The notes under the pieces are model-generated. The model searched no databases. It was not told where the DNA came from and was given only the letters and a program-made list of their open reading frames with translations. This document shows, piece after piece, positions 17,479 to 25,842 of a stretch of 43,315 nucleotides of DNA; the stretch's first letter is position 1; each line of letters begins with the position of its first letter. The stretch is from Verrucomicrobiota bacterium. GTDB taxonomy: Bacteria; Verrucomicrobiota; Verrucomicrobiia; Verrucomicrobiales; DEV007. The stretch lies in NCBI GenBank assembly GCA_963205275.1, contig CAUJIH010000062.1, positions 1 through 43,315 of the forward strand, read 5' to 3'. Both the position numbers and the translations under genes were made by a program.

Positions 17479-18813
17479 ATGACGAATTCTTCTTTCCTTG
17501 CATCCAACGCTACGCGCCGAGAGTTTTTAAATCGTACGGCTAAAGTCGGTGCTGTTTCCACCCTGTCGCTGACTTCTGCTTGGCCAGGTTATGCCTCCGC
17601 TGGGAGCGACAAGCTCAAAGTGGGACTGATTGGCTGCGGCGGACGGGGGACGGGAGCTGCCGAGCAGGCAATGACGGCGGACGATGGGGCGGTGCTGCAT
17701 GCGATGTGCGACGTGGATGCCAGTGTATTAGAAAAGGCGCACGGGATCCTCTCCGGCAAGCGTCCCGACCGTCTTGATGTCCCGGTCGAACGTCGTTATA
17801 CGGGTTTTCTCGATTACAAGAAAGTTATCGCTGAGTGTGATGTGGTAATCCTGACGACCCCGCCAGGTTTCCGCCCCTTGCACTTCGAGGAAGCGGTGGC
17901 GGCTGGAAAACACGCCTTCATGGAAAAGCCCGTGGCAACCGATGTTGCTGGGATCAAGCGCGTCCTGGCTGCGGGGAAGGTAGCGAAAGAAAAAGGGCTA
18001 AAGGTCGGGGTCGGCCTGCAACGCCGCCATCAGCCATCCTATCAGGAATGGATCAAGAAGATTCACGATGGTGCCATCGGTGACATCGTTCTGCTACGCG
18101 CTCTATGGAATGGCACGGCACGGGCAGGAAAGCCTCGTCTCGACGGGGAGCGCGAACTGGAATACCAAATTCGGAACTGGTATTACTTCCCTTGGTTGTC
18201 AGGAGATCACAACGTCGAGCAGCATGTTCACAATATCGACGTCGCCAACTGGATCATGAAGGACGCTCACCCTGTTCTCGCTCGTGGAATGGGAGGACGC
18301 CAAGTGCGCAACAAGCGGGAAAATGGCCAGATTTTCGATCATCACTTCGTCGAATACGAATACGCCGACGGAACGCTACTCTATAGCCAGGCTCGACAGA
18401 TTCCCAACTGCTGGCGAAGCATCAGTGAGTCGGCTGTCGGCACACTGGGTAAAGCGACTTTCGATACGAACATATTTACATTGACCGGGCCGAAAGCCGA
18501 GGTCCTACGTCTTCGACAGGGAGAAAACGGACATCAACTGGAGCATTACCCATTCTTTGAGGCCATCCGGAAGGATCTGGAATACAATGAGGTTGAACGT
18601 GGAGCCAATTCCACGATGACAGGCATCCTCGGTCGCATGGCGAACTATTCCGGGCAGGAAGTTCGCTGGGACGATGCGATGGCATCGAACCAAAAACTCG
18701 TGCCGGACGATCTCGCTGATTTCTCATCACCCGCGCCCGTGACTCCTGATGCAGAGGGGAGATATCCCATTCCGATCCCCGGCGTCACCGGTCCCTTCGA
18801 GGTCTGGTATTGA
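17479..18813 (+). CDS. Tat-exported Gfo/Idh/MocA-family oxidoreductase
   Basis: 444 residues, start at the ATG at 17479. The N-terminus has a twin-arginine signal: RREFLNRTA, hydrophobic VGAVSTLSLTSA and a PGYASA cleavage site. The mature protein opens with a Rossmann nucleotide-binding motif, KVGLIGCGGRGTGAA, then VILTTPPGFRP and the conserved EKPVATDVAGI (the catalytic Lys of this family), and GVGLQRRHQP. The C-terminal alpha/beta domain has HNVEQHVHNIDVANWIM. It is an NAD(P)-dependent sugar or polyol dehydrogenase-type protein acting outside the cytoplasm, a widespread PVC-group theme. It is 107 bp upstream of the large cytochrome gene on the same strand. Confidence 0.88.
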   Translation: MTNSSFLASNATRREFLNRTAKVGAVSTLSLTSAWPGYASAGSDKLKVGLIGCGGRGTGAAEQAMTADDGAVLHAMCDVDASVLEKAHGILSGKRPDRLDVPVERRYTGFLDYKKVIAECDVVILTTPPGFRPLHFEEAVAAGKHAFMEKPVATDVAGIKRVLAAGKVAKEKGLKVGVGLQRRHQPSYQEWIKKIHDGAIGDIVLLRALWNGTARAGKPRLDGERELEYQIRNWYYFPWLSGDHNVEQHVHNIDVANWIMKDAHPVLARGMGGRQVRNKRENGQIFDHHFVEYEYADGTLLYSQARQIPNCWRSISESAVGTLGKATFDTNIFTLTGPKAEVLRLRQGENGHQLEHYPFFEAIRKDLEYNEVERGANSTMTGILGRMANYSGQEVRWDDAMASNQKLVPDDLADFSSPAPVTPDAEGRYPIPIPGVTGPFEVWY

Positions 18814-18920
18814 TCCGACCGGCTCAGCTTTACCTCGCTTGAAACCGCGAGTTAGTGAAGGTTCACGCAATCATGCCCCGAAAAAAGAAGGCAATCTAAT
18901 CAGATTCCTGTTATAGAACG

Positions 18921-21900
18921 ATGAATTCTGTTCTAGTGAAGACCTCGTTCCTCTATTTTCCCCCGTGTCTGATCGTGGGGGTGTTTTTCACACTCCTGCT
19001 TTCGCTCGTGAGTGCGGCTCCCGAAGCTGTTCCTGAAGCTCCCTCGAAGAATGCTTCTAAGGCGATTCTCCAATGGAAGTTCGATGGTGCAAAAGAAGTG
19101 GGCGAATGGAAGGGTGCGCTCGGGAAAGGAGATGGTCTACAGGAAGGCCCTCAGCCAGATCGATATCCGGGATTCGAAAAAGGAAATAAAGCCGGTTATT
19201 TCCAAGATAAGGACGCCTTTTTAGTGGTGAAGGATCGAGAGCGCGGTGGTTCTACCGATGTGCGCTTTGCTCTGGGCGATACCTTTTTCTTCGAGACTTG
19301 GGTGAAGATCAAGGAGATCAAACCGGGCGAAATGTCTTACCTGATCGGAAAAGGGCGACACGGGAAGCTGGGGGCGAATCTCGGTGAGATGAATCAAAAC
19401 TACGCCGTGCGGCTGAAAGGTGCGAATGAAGGAGCGGAGATCGGCTTCCTCTTCACCAGTATCGATCCAGCGCAGAAGGGAAAGCGAGACTGGCATCGAT
19501 GGACCAGCAAGCAGCGCATCCCGGCGTCCGGCTGGCATCACCTGTCTGTCACCTATACCTTTGGGAAGAAAGACAGCTTGGCCGTGCGCATCGATAATCA
19601 GATCACCGGAGGTGTCTGGGACATGGGGGGCGCGACCGATCTCGGGCCCGTCACCGATGCGGATGATCTCGTGATCGGCACGGGAAATCAGCGAAGTACA
19701 GCAGAGTCTTTCACTGGCTGGCTCGACAATCTGACTCTGTCATGTGGCGCTCCAGACCCTGTTGAATTGGAGAAGCGCTACGCTTTTATCCCTCCGCCAC
19801 CTCCGGTGAATCGCCAAATGATCCCGGCGGGTCAAGTGCTCGTCCAGATTAGTGAAAAGGGGGTGCCCGAGGCGAACGCTTGGCCAGAAGCTCCAGAAGT
19901 TACAGAGAGCTTTCCCGAGGATGTATTCGGGCTTTTCGATCTGCCGCAGAAATATATCTCGACCGGAGTGCGCGGTGATCGATCCAATCCCTGTCACGTC
20001 CGCGCCTCCGCCGTAGTGACAATCCCTGCCGGAAAGCACCGCATCCTCCTTCGAAGTAGAGGGGCTAGTCGTCTTTACATCGATGGCAAGCAACTCTTAG
20101 AGAACCCTTTTCCTCCAAACGATCCAGCGGGACATCACTTGTTGAGCATGCAGGATGATTACCTGGATCTCGGACCAGGTTTCCGCTTTGCTCCACCAGG
20201 CAATCGCGATGCTTGGTGCGAGTTCACCTCGACAGGTGGCGAGCACTTCGTCATCCTAGAGACCCTGATCGGCGGAATCATGGGTAAGTCCAAGCATCGG
20301 CCGGAATTGGGAGAAACCGTTGTCGCGATCTCGCCGGAGGGCAGTGCGCACTGGTCGATCTTATCGCCCGGAAAGCGTCAGGTGGCCTATACGGATGCTG
20401 GCTGGAACGCTTATGCAAAAGAGCGTCGTACACGCCTTGACGCCATGGATACCAAGGCCCGTGCCGAGAAACGTGCCGAGCACGCCGCATATTGGAACAT
20501 GCGTCGGAAAGCTGCCGAGGAATGGCTGACCAAAGTGACTCCGATTTCCATTCCGAAGCTTCCCGAGGGCTATCCCGCTCAGAATCCCATCGACCACTTT
20601 ATCGCTGATCGCATCGTGCAGGCGAAAGCAGATGCGAAGCTGGCGACCTCCGCGAGCGTCGATTATTTCAAAGAGGTTAGGCCGCTCCTCGAAGCGAAGT
20701 GTTACGGATGCCACCAAGGAGGGAAGGCGAAGGGCAAACTCCGACTGGACATTCACGAAGCCGCTCTCAAGGGAGGTAAGTCCGACGGCCCTTCCGTGGT
20801 GCCCGGTGATCCTGACGAAAGTTCCCTGATTCTCCGGATCAGCCCGGATGCAGGTGATGACATTATGCCGCCGAAGGAAGCTCCCTTCACTGCCGAGCAG
20901 ATCGCCTTGCTGACTCGCTGGATCAAGGAAGGTGCCCCGTGGCCTCAGTTCGACGTGAAGCGCTTCGATATGATGCCTCTCGCTGAGGATCTGGTCTTTC
21001 TTCGTCGCGTTTTTCTCGACACCGTGGGGGTGCCGCCGTCTGAGAAAGAAATCGCACAGTTTCAGAGCGATCCCGCCGAGACGCGTCGCACACTCGTGAT
21101 CGACCGTTTACTTCAGGATTCCCGTTGGGCGGATCATTGGATGGATCTCTGGCAGGATGCCCTAGCAGAAAATCCGAACATTCTCAATCCCACCCTCAAC
21201 AACACCGGTCCCTTCCGCTGGTGGCTATACGAGTCCTTGCTCGACAACAAGCCCGCCGACCTCTTCGTCACTGAACTCCTGCGCATGGAAGGGAGCGAGC
21301 GCTTTGGTGGTCCCGCCGGATTCGCCGTCGCCTCGCAAAATGATGTGCCGATGGCCGCGAAAGGCATGATCATCAGCGGTACCTTTCTCGGAGTGGAGAT
21401 GAAATGTGCTCGCTGCCACGACTCCACTACCAATATCTCGAAGCAGCGCGATCTCTTCGAACTCGCCGCCATGATGGAGCAGGCAGCCATCCAGGTCCCT
21501 GCCACCAGTAGTGTGCCGCTGGATCGTCTTCAGCAAACGGGCCGCGAGCCTCTGATCGAAATCACTCTGGAGCCGGGGGCTAATGTAGAGCCAGCTTGGC
21601 CTTTTCCTCAGTTCATCAAGGAGGAAGCTGCATCGACGCTCGCCGAGAATCCGCAAAACTCTCGTGATCGTTTGGCCGCGCTGATTACTGCACCGGAGAA
21701 TCAGCGCTTTGCTCAAGTCATCGTCAATCGACTCTGGGAGCGACTCATGGGACGTGGACTCGTTTCGACACTGGAAGACTGGGAAAAGACGGAACCCTCC
21801 CACCCGGAATTGCTCGCATGGCTCGGTCAGGAACTCGTCCGGCAGAAGTATGACATGAAGGCCATCGTCCGCCTCATTCTCCATTCTCACGCCTATCAGC

Positions 21901-22685
21901 GAGCTGTTGATCCGCAACTCACAGAGACCAGCCCTCTCTTTCTCGCCACCGCTCCGCGTCGTCTCACCGCCGAGCAAATCGTCGATTCTCTCTTCTTCGC
22001 TACTGGTGCGCCTTTTGATGTAGAGGAATTCAGCCTCGACATCGATAGTGTTCGCGATTTAAAAAACTCCATTACGCTCGGGAAGCCTCGCCGCGCATGG
22101 ATGCTCGCCTCCACCTCGAACGAACGAGACCGCCCCAGCCTAACTCTGCCGCGTGTTCAGGCCGTCGCCAGCCTGATGGAGACCTTCGGCTGGCGTGGAG
22201 CCAGACAGGACCCGGTTCATCATCGGGAGATTAATCCGAACGTTCTCCAGTCCGCTATTCTCGCGAATGGGACCGTCGGGGTCTGGCTCACCGGGCTGAG
22301 TGATCGTCACTTCATCACCCAACTGGCGCTCTCGGTAAAATCCCCCGAAGAACTCGTGGATCGCCTCTTTCTACGACTCCTCACCCGCCATCCGGATGCC
22401 GCAGAAAAAGAAAGCTACACAGCCTATCTCAAAAACGGATTTGATGACCGCATCGTGCCTGAATCTGATCGCCCCAAGCCAGCACAAGCGAAGCATGCTC
22501 CAGCTCGCTACGTCTCTTGGTCCAATCATCTCGATGGCCCGGCGAACACTCTGGCTACTGAGAAGCAAGAGGCCGCCCGTCTCGGCGATCCTCCCACCAC
22601 TGCTCTGCGTGAAGAGTGGCGAAAGAATTTGGAAGACGTGATCTGGGCCATGCTCAACGCTACGGAGTGGATCTACTCATCCTGA
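18921..22685 (+). CDS. LamG / planctomycete cytochrome c / DUF1549 / DUF1553 protein
   Basis: 1254 residues, ATG at 18921, signal peptide ending near SLVSAAPEA. Residues ~45-290 are a LamG/concanavalin-like jelly roll (DTFFFETWVKIKEI, SGWHHLSVTYTFGKKDSLAVRID). Residues ~300-480 include a PA14-like beta stretch (GKHRILLRSRGASRLYIDG). A cytochrome c (PSC1) domain follows with heme site CYGCH and the distal ligand region IMPPKEAPF. DUF1549 has FLRRVFLDTVGVPP, WADHWMDLWQDAL and a second CxxCH (CARCH); DUF1553 has NRLWERLMGRGLV, HPELLAWLGQEL and RRAWMLAST. The PSC1 domain splits DUF1549 from its usual leading motif NPIDHFIADRI. Likely an exported multiheme-adjacent enzyme for carbohydrate turnover. 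Upstream of the DUF1501 gene. Confidence 0.93.
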   Translation: MNSVLVKTSFLYFPPCLIVGVFFTLLLSLVSAAPEAVPEAPSKNASKAILQWKFDGAKEVGEWKGALGKGDGLQEGPQPDRYPGFEKGNKAGYFQDKDAFLVVKDRERGGSTDVRFALGDTFFFETWVKIKEIKPGEMSYLIGKGRHGKLGANLGEMNQNYAVRLKGANEGAEIGFLFTSIDPAQKGKRDWHRWTSKQRIPASGWHHLSVTYTFGKKDSLAVRIDNQITGGVWDMGGATDLGPVTDADDLVIGTGNQRSTAESFTGWLDNLTLSCGAPDPVELEKRYAFIPPPPPVNRQMIPAGQVLVQISEKGVPEANAWPEAPEVTESFPEDVFGLFDLPQKYISTGVRGDRSNPCHVRASAVVTIPAGKHRILLRSRGASRLYIDGKQLLENPFPPNDPAGHHLLSMQDDYLDLGPGFRFAPPGNRDAWCEFTSTGGEHFVILETLIGGIMGKSKHRPELGETVVAISPEGSAHWSILSPGKRQVAYTDAGWNAYAKERRTRLDAMDTKARAEKRAEHAAYWNMRRKAAEEWLTKVTPISIPKLPEGYPAQNPIDHFIADRIVQAKADAKLATSASVDYFKEVRPLLEAKCYGCHQGGKAKGKLRLDIHEAALKGGKSDGPSVVPGDPDESSLILRISPDAGDDIMPPKEAPFTAEQIALLTRWIKEGAPWPQFDVKRFDMMPLAEDLVFLRRVFLDTVGVPPSEKEIAQFQSDPAETRRTLVIDRLLQDSRWADHWMDLWQDALAENPNILNPTLNNTGPFRWWLYESLLDNKPADLFVTELLRMEGSERFGGPAGFAVASQNDVPMAAKGMIISGTFLGVEMKCARCHDSTTNISKQRDLFELAAMMEQAAIQVPATSSVPLDRLQQTGREPLIEITLEPGANVEPAWPFPQFIKEEAASTLAENPQNSRDRLAALITAPENQRFAQVIVNRLWERLMGRGLVSTLEDWEKTEPSHPELLAWLGQELVRQKYDMKAIVRLILHSHAYQRAVDPQLTETSPLFLATAPRRLTAEQIVDSLFFATGAPFDVEEFSLDIDSVRDLKNSITLGKPRRAWMLASTSNERDRPSLTLPRVQAVASLMETFGWRGARQDPVHHREINPNVLQSAILANGTVGVWLTGLSDRHFITQLALSVKSPEELVDRLFLRLLTRHPDAAEKESYTAYLKNGFDDRIVPESDRPKPAQAKHAPARYVSWSNHLDGPANTLATEKQEAARLGDPPTTALREEWRKNLEDVIWAMLNATEWIYSS

Positions 22686-22750
22686 TTCGCTCTCGTGATT
22701 CTCTGATTTTTCTACCAGATCCTCTGACCCAACATCTTCTACACCTTGCC

Positions 22751-24040
22751 ATGAAACGACGCTCTTTTCTCCATCGCACGGGTCTTCTCGCCGGAGGGGC
22801 TTCCATCACCTCTCTAGCGCAGCGAGCGAGCGCGACCCCGACCGTTGCTCACTTTCCCAAAGGTAAAGCCGAACATTGCATCTATCTCTGGCTGGGCGGT
22901 GGAATGGCGCAAGTCGATACCTTCGACCCCAAGTCGAAAGGCGATTCCTCAGCCAATCCGAAAAAGCCTGGTTCCGAGTACGACTCCATCGAGACCGCCG
23001 TGCCGGGGCTCCGTTTTACCGAGCACTTGAGTCGAAGCGCAAAGCTCGCTGAGCGGCTCACCGTCGTGCGATCTGTCAATCATCATGTGATCGACGAGCA
23101 CGCCTTTGCGACCAATCTCGTCCACACCGGACGTATTATCAGCGGCAGTACTACCTATCCCTCGCTCGGTTCCATCATTTCCCATGCTCGCGGAGCGGCG
23201 AACCCGACCGTCCCTGCCTACATTCTCATCGGTTATCCGAACGTGAGTCGCGGTCCCGGATTCCTAGGATCGAAGGCTGGTTTCGTTTACCTCACCGATA
23301 CCGAGAGCGGACCAGCAGGATTCTCTCGTCCTAAAGGAGTTGATTCGGAGCGAGCGGCTCGTCGCCAGGCGCTGCTCGTGCCTTTGAGCAATCGTGTAGT
23401 TACTGATTCCGTCCCTGCCCAGTATCTGGAGGCTCAGCGCGAGGCTTTACGACTCGCCGGACCAGAGTTCATGCACCATTTCAATCTTTCACAAGAGTCC
23501 GCCGATCTGCGGGAAAGCTACGGGGGCGAGTTCGGGCAGCGGTGCCTACTCGCTCGGCGACTCGTTCAGGCGGGAGTGCGGTTCATCGAAGTTTCGCATA
23601 ACCTCAACTTCATCAACGGTACTGGCTGGGATACGCATAATGAAGGTCAGAAGAATCAGCACATCCTGATCCATGAACTCGATGTAGCGCTCTCTGCTCT
23701 TCTCTCCGATCTGGAGCAGAAGAAGCTACTCGACAAGACCTTGGTCGTCGTCGCCACCGAATTCGGGCGTCCTGCCACCTATGACGGGCGCGGCGGTCGC
23801 GGACACCAAGGCACGGCGTTCAGCATGGTTCTGGCAGGCGGTGGACTGCGGCACACTGGCTCCTATGGCGTTACCGACGAGCTATCGAAAAACGTCGTGG
23901 AAAATCCCGTCTCCGTGCCCGACTTCCTAGCTACGATTTTCGCCACTTTGGGAATTGATCCCCACATGGACATCTACGATGGAGCGCGCCCCGTACCTAT
24001 CACCGACATGGGCAAGCCGATGGAGAAGTTATTTGTGTAA
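22751..24040 (+). CDS. Tat-exported DUF1501 protein
   Basis: 429 residues. The ATG at 22751 was chosen because it gives a perfect Tat signal (MKRRSFLHRTGLLAGGASITSLA, shown in part: RRSFLHRTGLLAGG); the frame is open 45 codons further but overlaps the upstream gene. The DUF1501 core is complete: CIYLWLGGGMAQVDTFDPK, LTVVRSVNHHVIDEHAFA, PAYILIGYP, AGVRFIEVSHN, GWDTHNEGQKNQH, LVVVATEFGRPATYDGRGGRGHQ and the C-terminal DFLATIFATLGID. DUF1501 proteins have an alkaline-phosphatase/sulfatase-like fold and are almost always encoded next to DUF1549/DUF1553 proteins, as here. Their substrate is unknown. Confidence 0.93.
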   Translation: MKRRSFLHRTGLLAGGASITSLAQRASATPTVAHFPKGKAEHCIYLWLGGGMAQVDTFDPKSKGDSSANPKKPGSEYDSIETAVPGLRFTEHLSRSAKLAERLTVVRSVNHHVIDEHAFATNLVHTGRIISGSTTYPSLGSIISHARGAANPTVPAYILIGYPNVSRGPGFLGSKAGFVYLTDTESGPAGFSRPKGVDSERAARRQALLVPLSNRVVTDSVPAQYLEAQREALRLAGPEFMHHFNLSQESADLRESYGGEFGQRCLLARRLVQAGVRFIEVSHNLNFINGTGWDTHNEGQKNQHILIHELDVALSALLSDLEQKKLLDKTLVVVATEFGRPATYDGRGGRGHQGTAFSMVLAGGGLRHTGSYGVTDELSKNVVENPVSVPDFLATIFATLGIDPHMDIYDGARPVPITDMGKPMEKLFV

Positions 24041-24180
24041 GATGTCGATTGTAAGGCGCGAGGGGATTGGTGACATGGGAATCGAGAGTTGTGACTTCAA
24101 TCAGCGAACCTAATCGGAGTCGGGATAAAAAATATATTATTGGGGTTGCTGATTCGCTGCGCTCAGCATTTACCTCATCC

Positions 24181-24300
24181 CGCCTCATCGAAACCCGAAA
24201 CTGTAGAACCGCAGACGGATGTTCTGTCCGGCGGGCAGTTTGGCTCCGCCTTTCCATGCGACTGGCACGGCGAGACCATCGACTCCCACCGGCAGGCAGT
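24181..24300 (-). pseudogene. Relic of the 3' end of a propeller-protein gene (paralog of 34145-37105)
   Basis: Bases 24181-24213 match 34141-34173 and 24214-24299 match 34201-34286 with only scattered differences, ending at the same stop codon. The minus-strand frame reads CLPVGVDGLAVPVAWKGG, then LPAGQNIRLRFYSFGFR and stop; the intact gene reads the same with GELRFYSFGFR. An exact 27-bp (9-codon, in-frame) deletion removes FHLQGGELR or equivalent, its edges lying on short cgca repeats. Everything upstream of the fragment is lost, so this is the tail of a destroyed gene. Confidence 0.88.
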
Positions 24301-24698
24301 ATCACAATGGCGATGAGACGCAGGGGGTAATGAAGGGCGCTTTTTTATAATATTTGCCTGAAACCTGATTCCGTGAATTATCTTGTGTTCTAAATTTGCA
24401 AGCTCAGTGGGATCGCATTCGACAAGCAGCGCATATCTTTTACTTCCCAAGTCCTTACTTTCGTCCAGAAGTTCCCCCCCCTCCATTTTCGGCCTTGGCT
24501 CTCTCGATTTTGGACGGAAGTCTGGCCGAAAGGACTCCTTTGTACATACCTTCTCCTATCAGCCACCTTCATCTGTGTAGCTTCTGCGTTTTCAGCTCCT
24601 GTTCGTTGTGAGTAGCCAGCTCGTAGATGGATGTCTATCGCCCGCATGGTTCCGCTCCGAGGCAAAGATCGCGGAAGTTTGATAGCGATAAATAACCC

Positions 24699-24727
24699 GT
24701 CCCTGTAAATCTTGTCCCTGTAAATCT
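24699..24727. repeat. Two tandem copies of a 14-bp unit
   Basis: GTCCCTGTAAATCT occurs at 24699-24712 and again at 24714-24727, one base apart. It lies in the degraded intergenic region beside the gene-end relic. No function is evident. Confidence 0.8.
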
Positions 24728-24822
24728 AAGCCATCTCCGTCCGACTAATCGCTGAAAACCTCCAACAACTATTTTGCGAAACCTTGTAGAGAGTTGCGAT
24801 TCAACTTTCGGCGGCTTTGTTT

Positions 24823-25833
24823 TCATGCTTCGGCGACCCCGGCTTCGTTCATCGCCTTGCGCAGATGCGCCAGCGCGTCTTTATAATCCTTCGCGTTGAC
24901 GTATTCGAGCACCAGCGGCGCGCGCGGCGTGTGCTTGGTGGCAAGGGCGATGAACTGCTTGTAGTCCAGGTCGCCCTTCCCGGCTGCCACACCCCGCAGA
25001 ACGTGCAGTTTCCGATCCTTCGCATGAAGGCAGTCAATCCACGGACTGAGGTGCTGAAACATCTCCTCAAGGTCGTTGACCTCAAGGAGATTTGCGGGAT
25101 CGAGCAACGCGCGGATGCGCGGAGAATTGACTGTTTCAAGGTAGGTTTGCAGCCGCTTGGCGCTTAGAAAAAATCCCCAATGCGCGGGCTCCAGCAACAC
25201 CTTTGCATCGTGCTTCTCAGCCATCGCGGCGAGCCGGTGTCCCACGCCCACCATCCGCGTCCAGGTTTCGTCCTGGAACTCAATCGCGTTATGTGTCGTG
25301 GGCGTTTTCTCTTCGTAGTAATGACCCGCTTCGGTGACGAAATTATGCACGTTCATGTGGTCGCCGATTTCCATCACCGCCTCGAAATTGGCGATATTGC
25401 CCTCGCGCTCGGCTTCGTCGGGATGAATGAGATTGGCATAGACGGCGATACTGAAAATCTCGACACCGGCGTCGCGGTATATTGCCGCGATCTCCCGACA
25501 ACGCGCCGGCGTCAGACCGGATGTGTCGGTGCGGCGGTTCCATCCCGAAAACTTGCTGTCTTTCTGCGTGAAGCAAAGTTGCACAAGTTTGATGTCGGAG
25601 GCGGCAAGCTCCCTAGCCAGCTCCGCATTGGTAAGGTCCCGGAAAGCTTCGGTATTCATGCCGATTCTCATGCCAGACGCGGCCCGTGCGGCGCTGGGCA
25701 GCATGGGGGCCGCTGCGGCGGCAGATATCTGTCCCAGAAAGGCCCGACGGGAATGTGTTGAGAAATTTCCGCCGTTCGTTCTACTGGATTGGGCCGGAGT
25801 TCGCGATCCAATTTTGTGTTCGTTTCCCATCAT
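24823..25833 (-). CDS. Tat-exported TIM-barrel sugar isomerase/epimerase, promoter-separated by IS
   Basis: 336 residues from the ATG at 25833; another ATG follows at 25830 and a GTG at 25851 lies inside the IS end. The Tat signal is SRRAFLGQISAAAAAPMLPSAARA (positions ~28-50; RR then a hydrophobic core). The xylose-isomerase-like barrel has SDIKLVQLCFTQKDSKFSGW, CREIAAIYRDAGVEIFSIAVY, HDAKVLLEPAHWGFFLSA, IRALLDPANLLEV and APLVLEYVNAKDY; the Glu, Asp and Glu of these motifs are expected metal ligands. It interconverts a sugar or keto-acid by analogy. The insertion just before its start has removed its native ribosome-binding site and operon link to the sulfatase gene. Confidence 0.88.
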   Translation of the reverse strand: MMGNEHKIGSRTPAQSSRTNGGNFSTHSRRAFLGQISAAAAAPMLPSAARAASGMRIGMNTEAFRDLTNAELARELAASDIKLVQLCFTQKDSKFSGWNRRTDTSGLTPARCREIAAIYRDAGVEIFSIAVYANLIHPDEAEREGNIANFEAVMEIGDHMNVHNFVTEAGHYYEEKTPTTHNAIEFQDETWTRMVGVGHRLAAMAEKHDAKVLLEPAHWGFFLSAKRLQTYLETVNSPRIRALLDPANLLEVNDLEEMFQHLSPWIDCLHAKDRKLHVLRGVAAGKGDLDYKQFIALATKHTPRAPLVLEYVNAKDYKDALAHLRKAMNEAGVAEA

Positions 25834-25842
25834 GGCTAGTTC
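25833..25842. repeat. Left target-site duplication of the IS4-family element
   Basis: TGGCTAGTTC directly precedes the left inverted repeat. The identical 10 bp directly follow the right inverted repeat at 27442-27451. The length fits the 9-13 bp duplications made by IS4-family transposases. Confidence 0.9.

Larger units (their letters stand above)
24041..24822. other. 782-bp gene-free region with degraded sequence
   Basis: No intact gene was found. It contains a relic of a gene end (24181-24300, see separate entry), a 14-bp tandem repeat (24699-24727) and otherwise unrecognised AT-mixed sequence. It separates the plus-strand cytochrome/DUF1501 block from the minus-strand carbohydrate locus and looks like a scar of rearrangement. 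Frames of 60-90 codons occur on both strands but none has a recognisable product or a convincing start. Confidence 0.6.

Noticed and set aside
21225..21977. Minus-strand open frame inside the large cytochrome/DUF1553 gene
   Set aside because: Lies wholly within the DUF1549/DUF1553 coding region and has no features of its own.
24304..24680. Short minus-strand frames (90-100 codons) in the degraded region
   Set aside because: They have no recognisable product; one shares the bases of the gene-end relic in the wrong frame.
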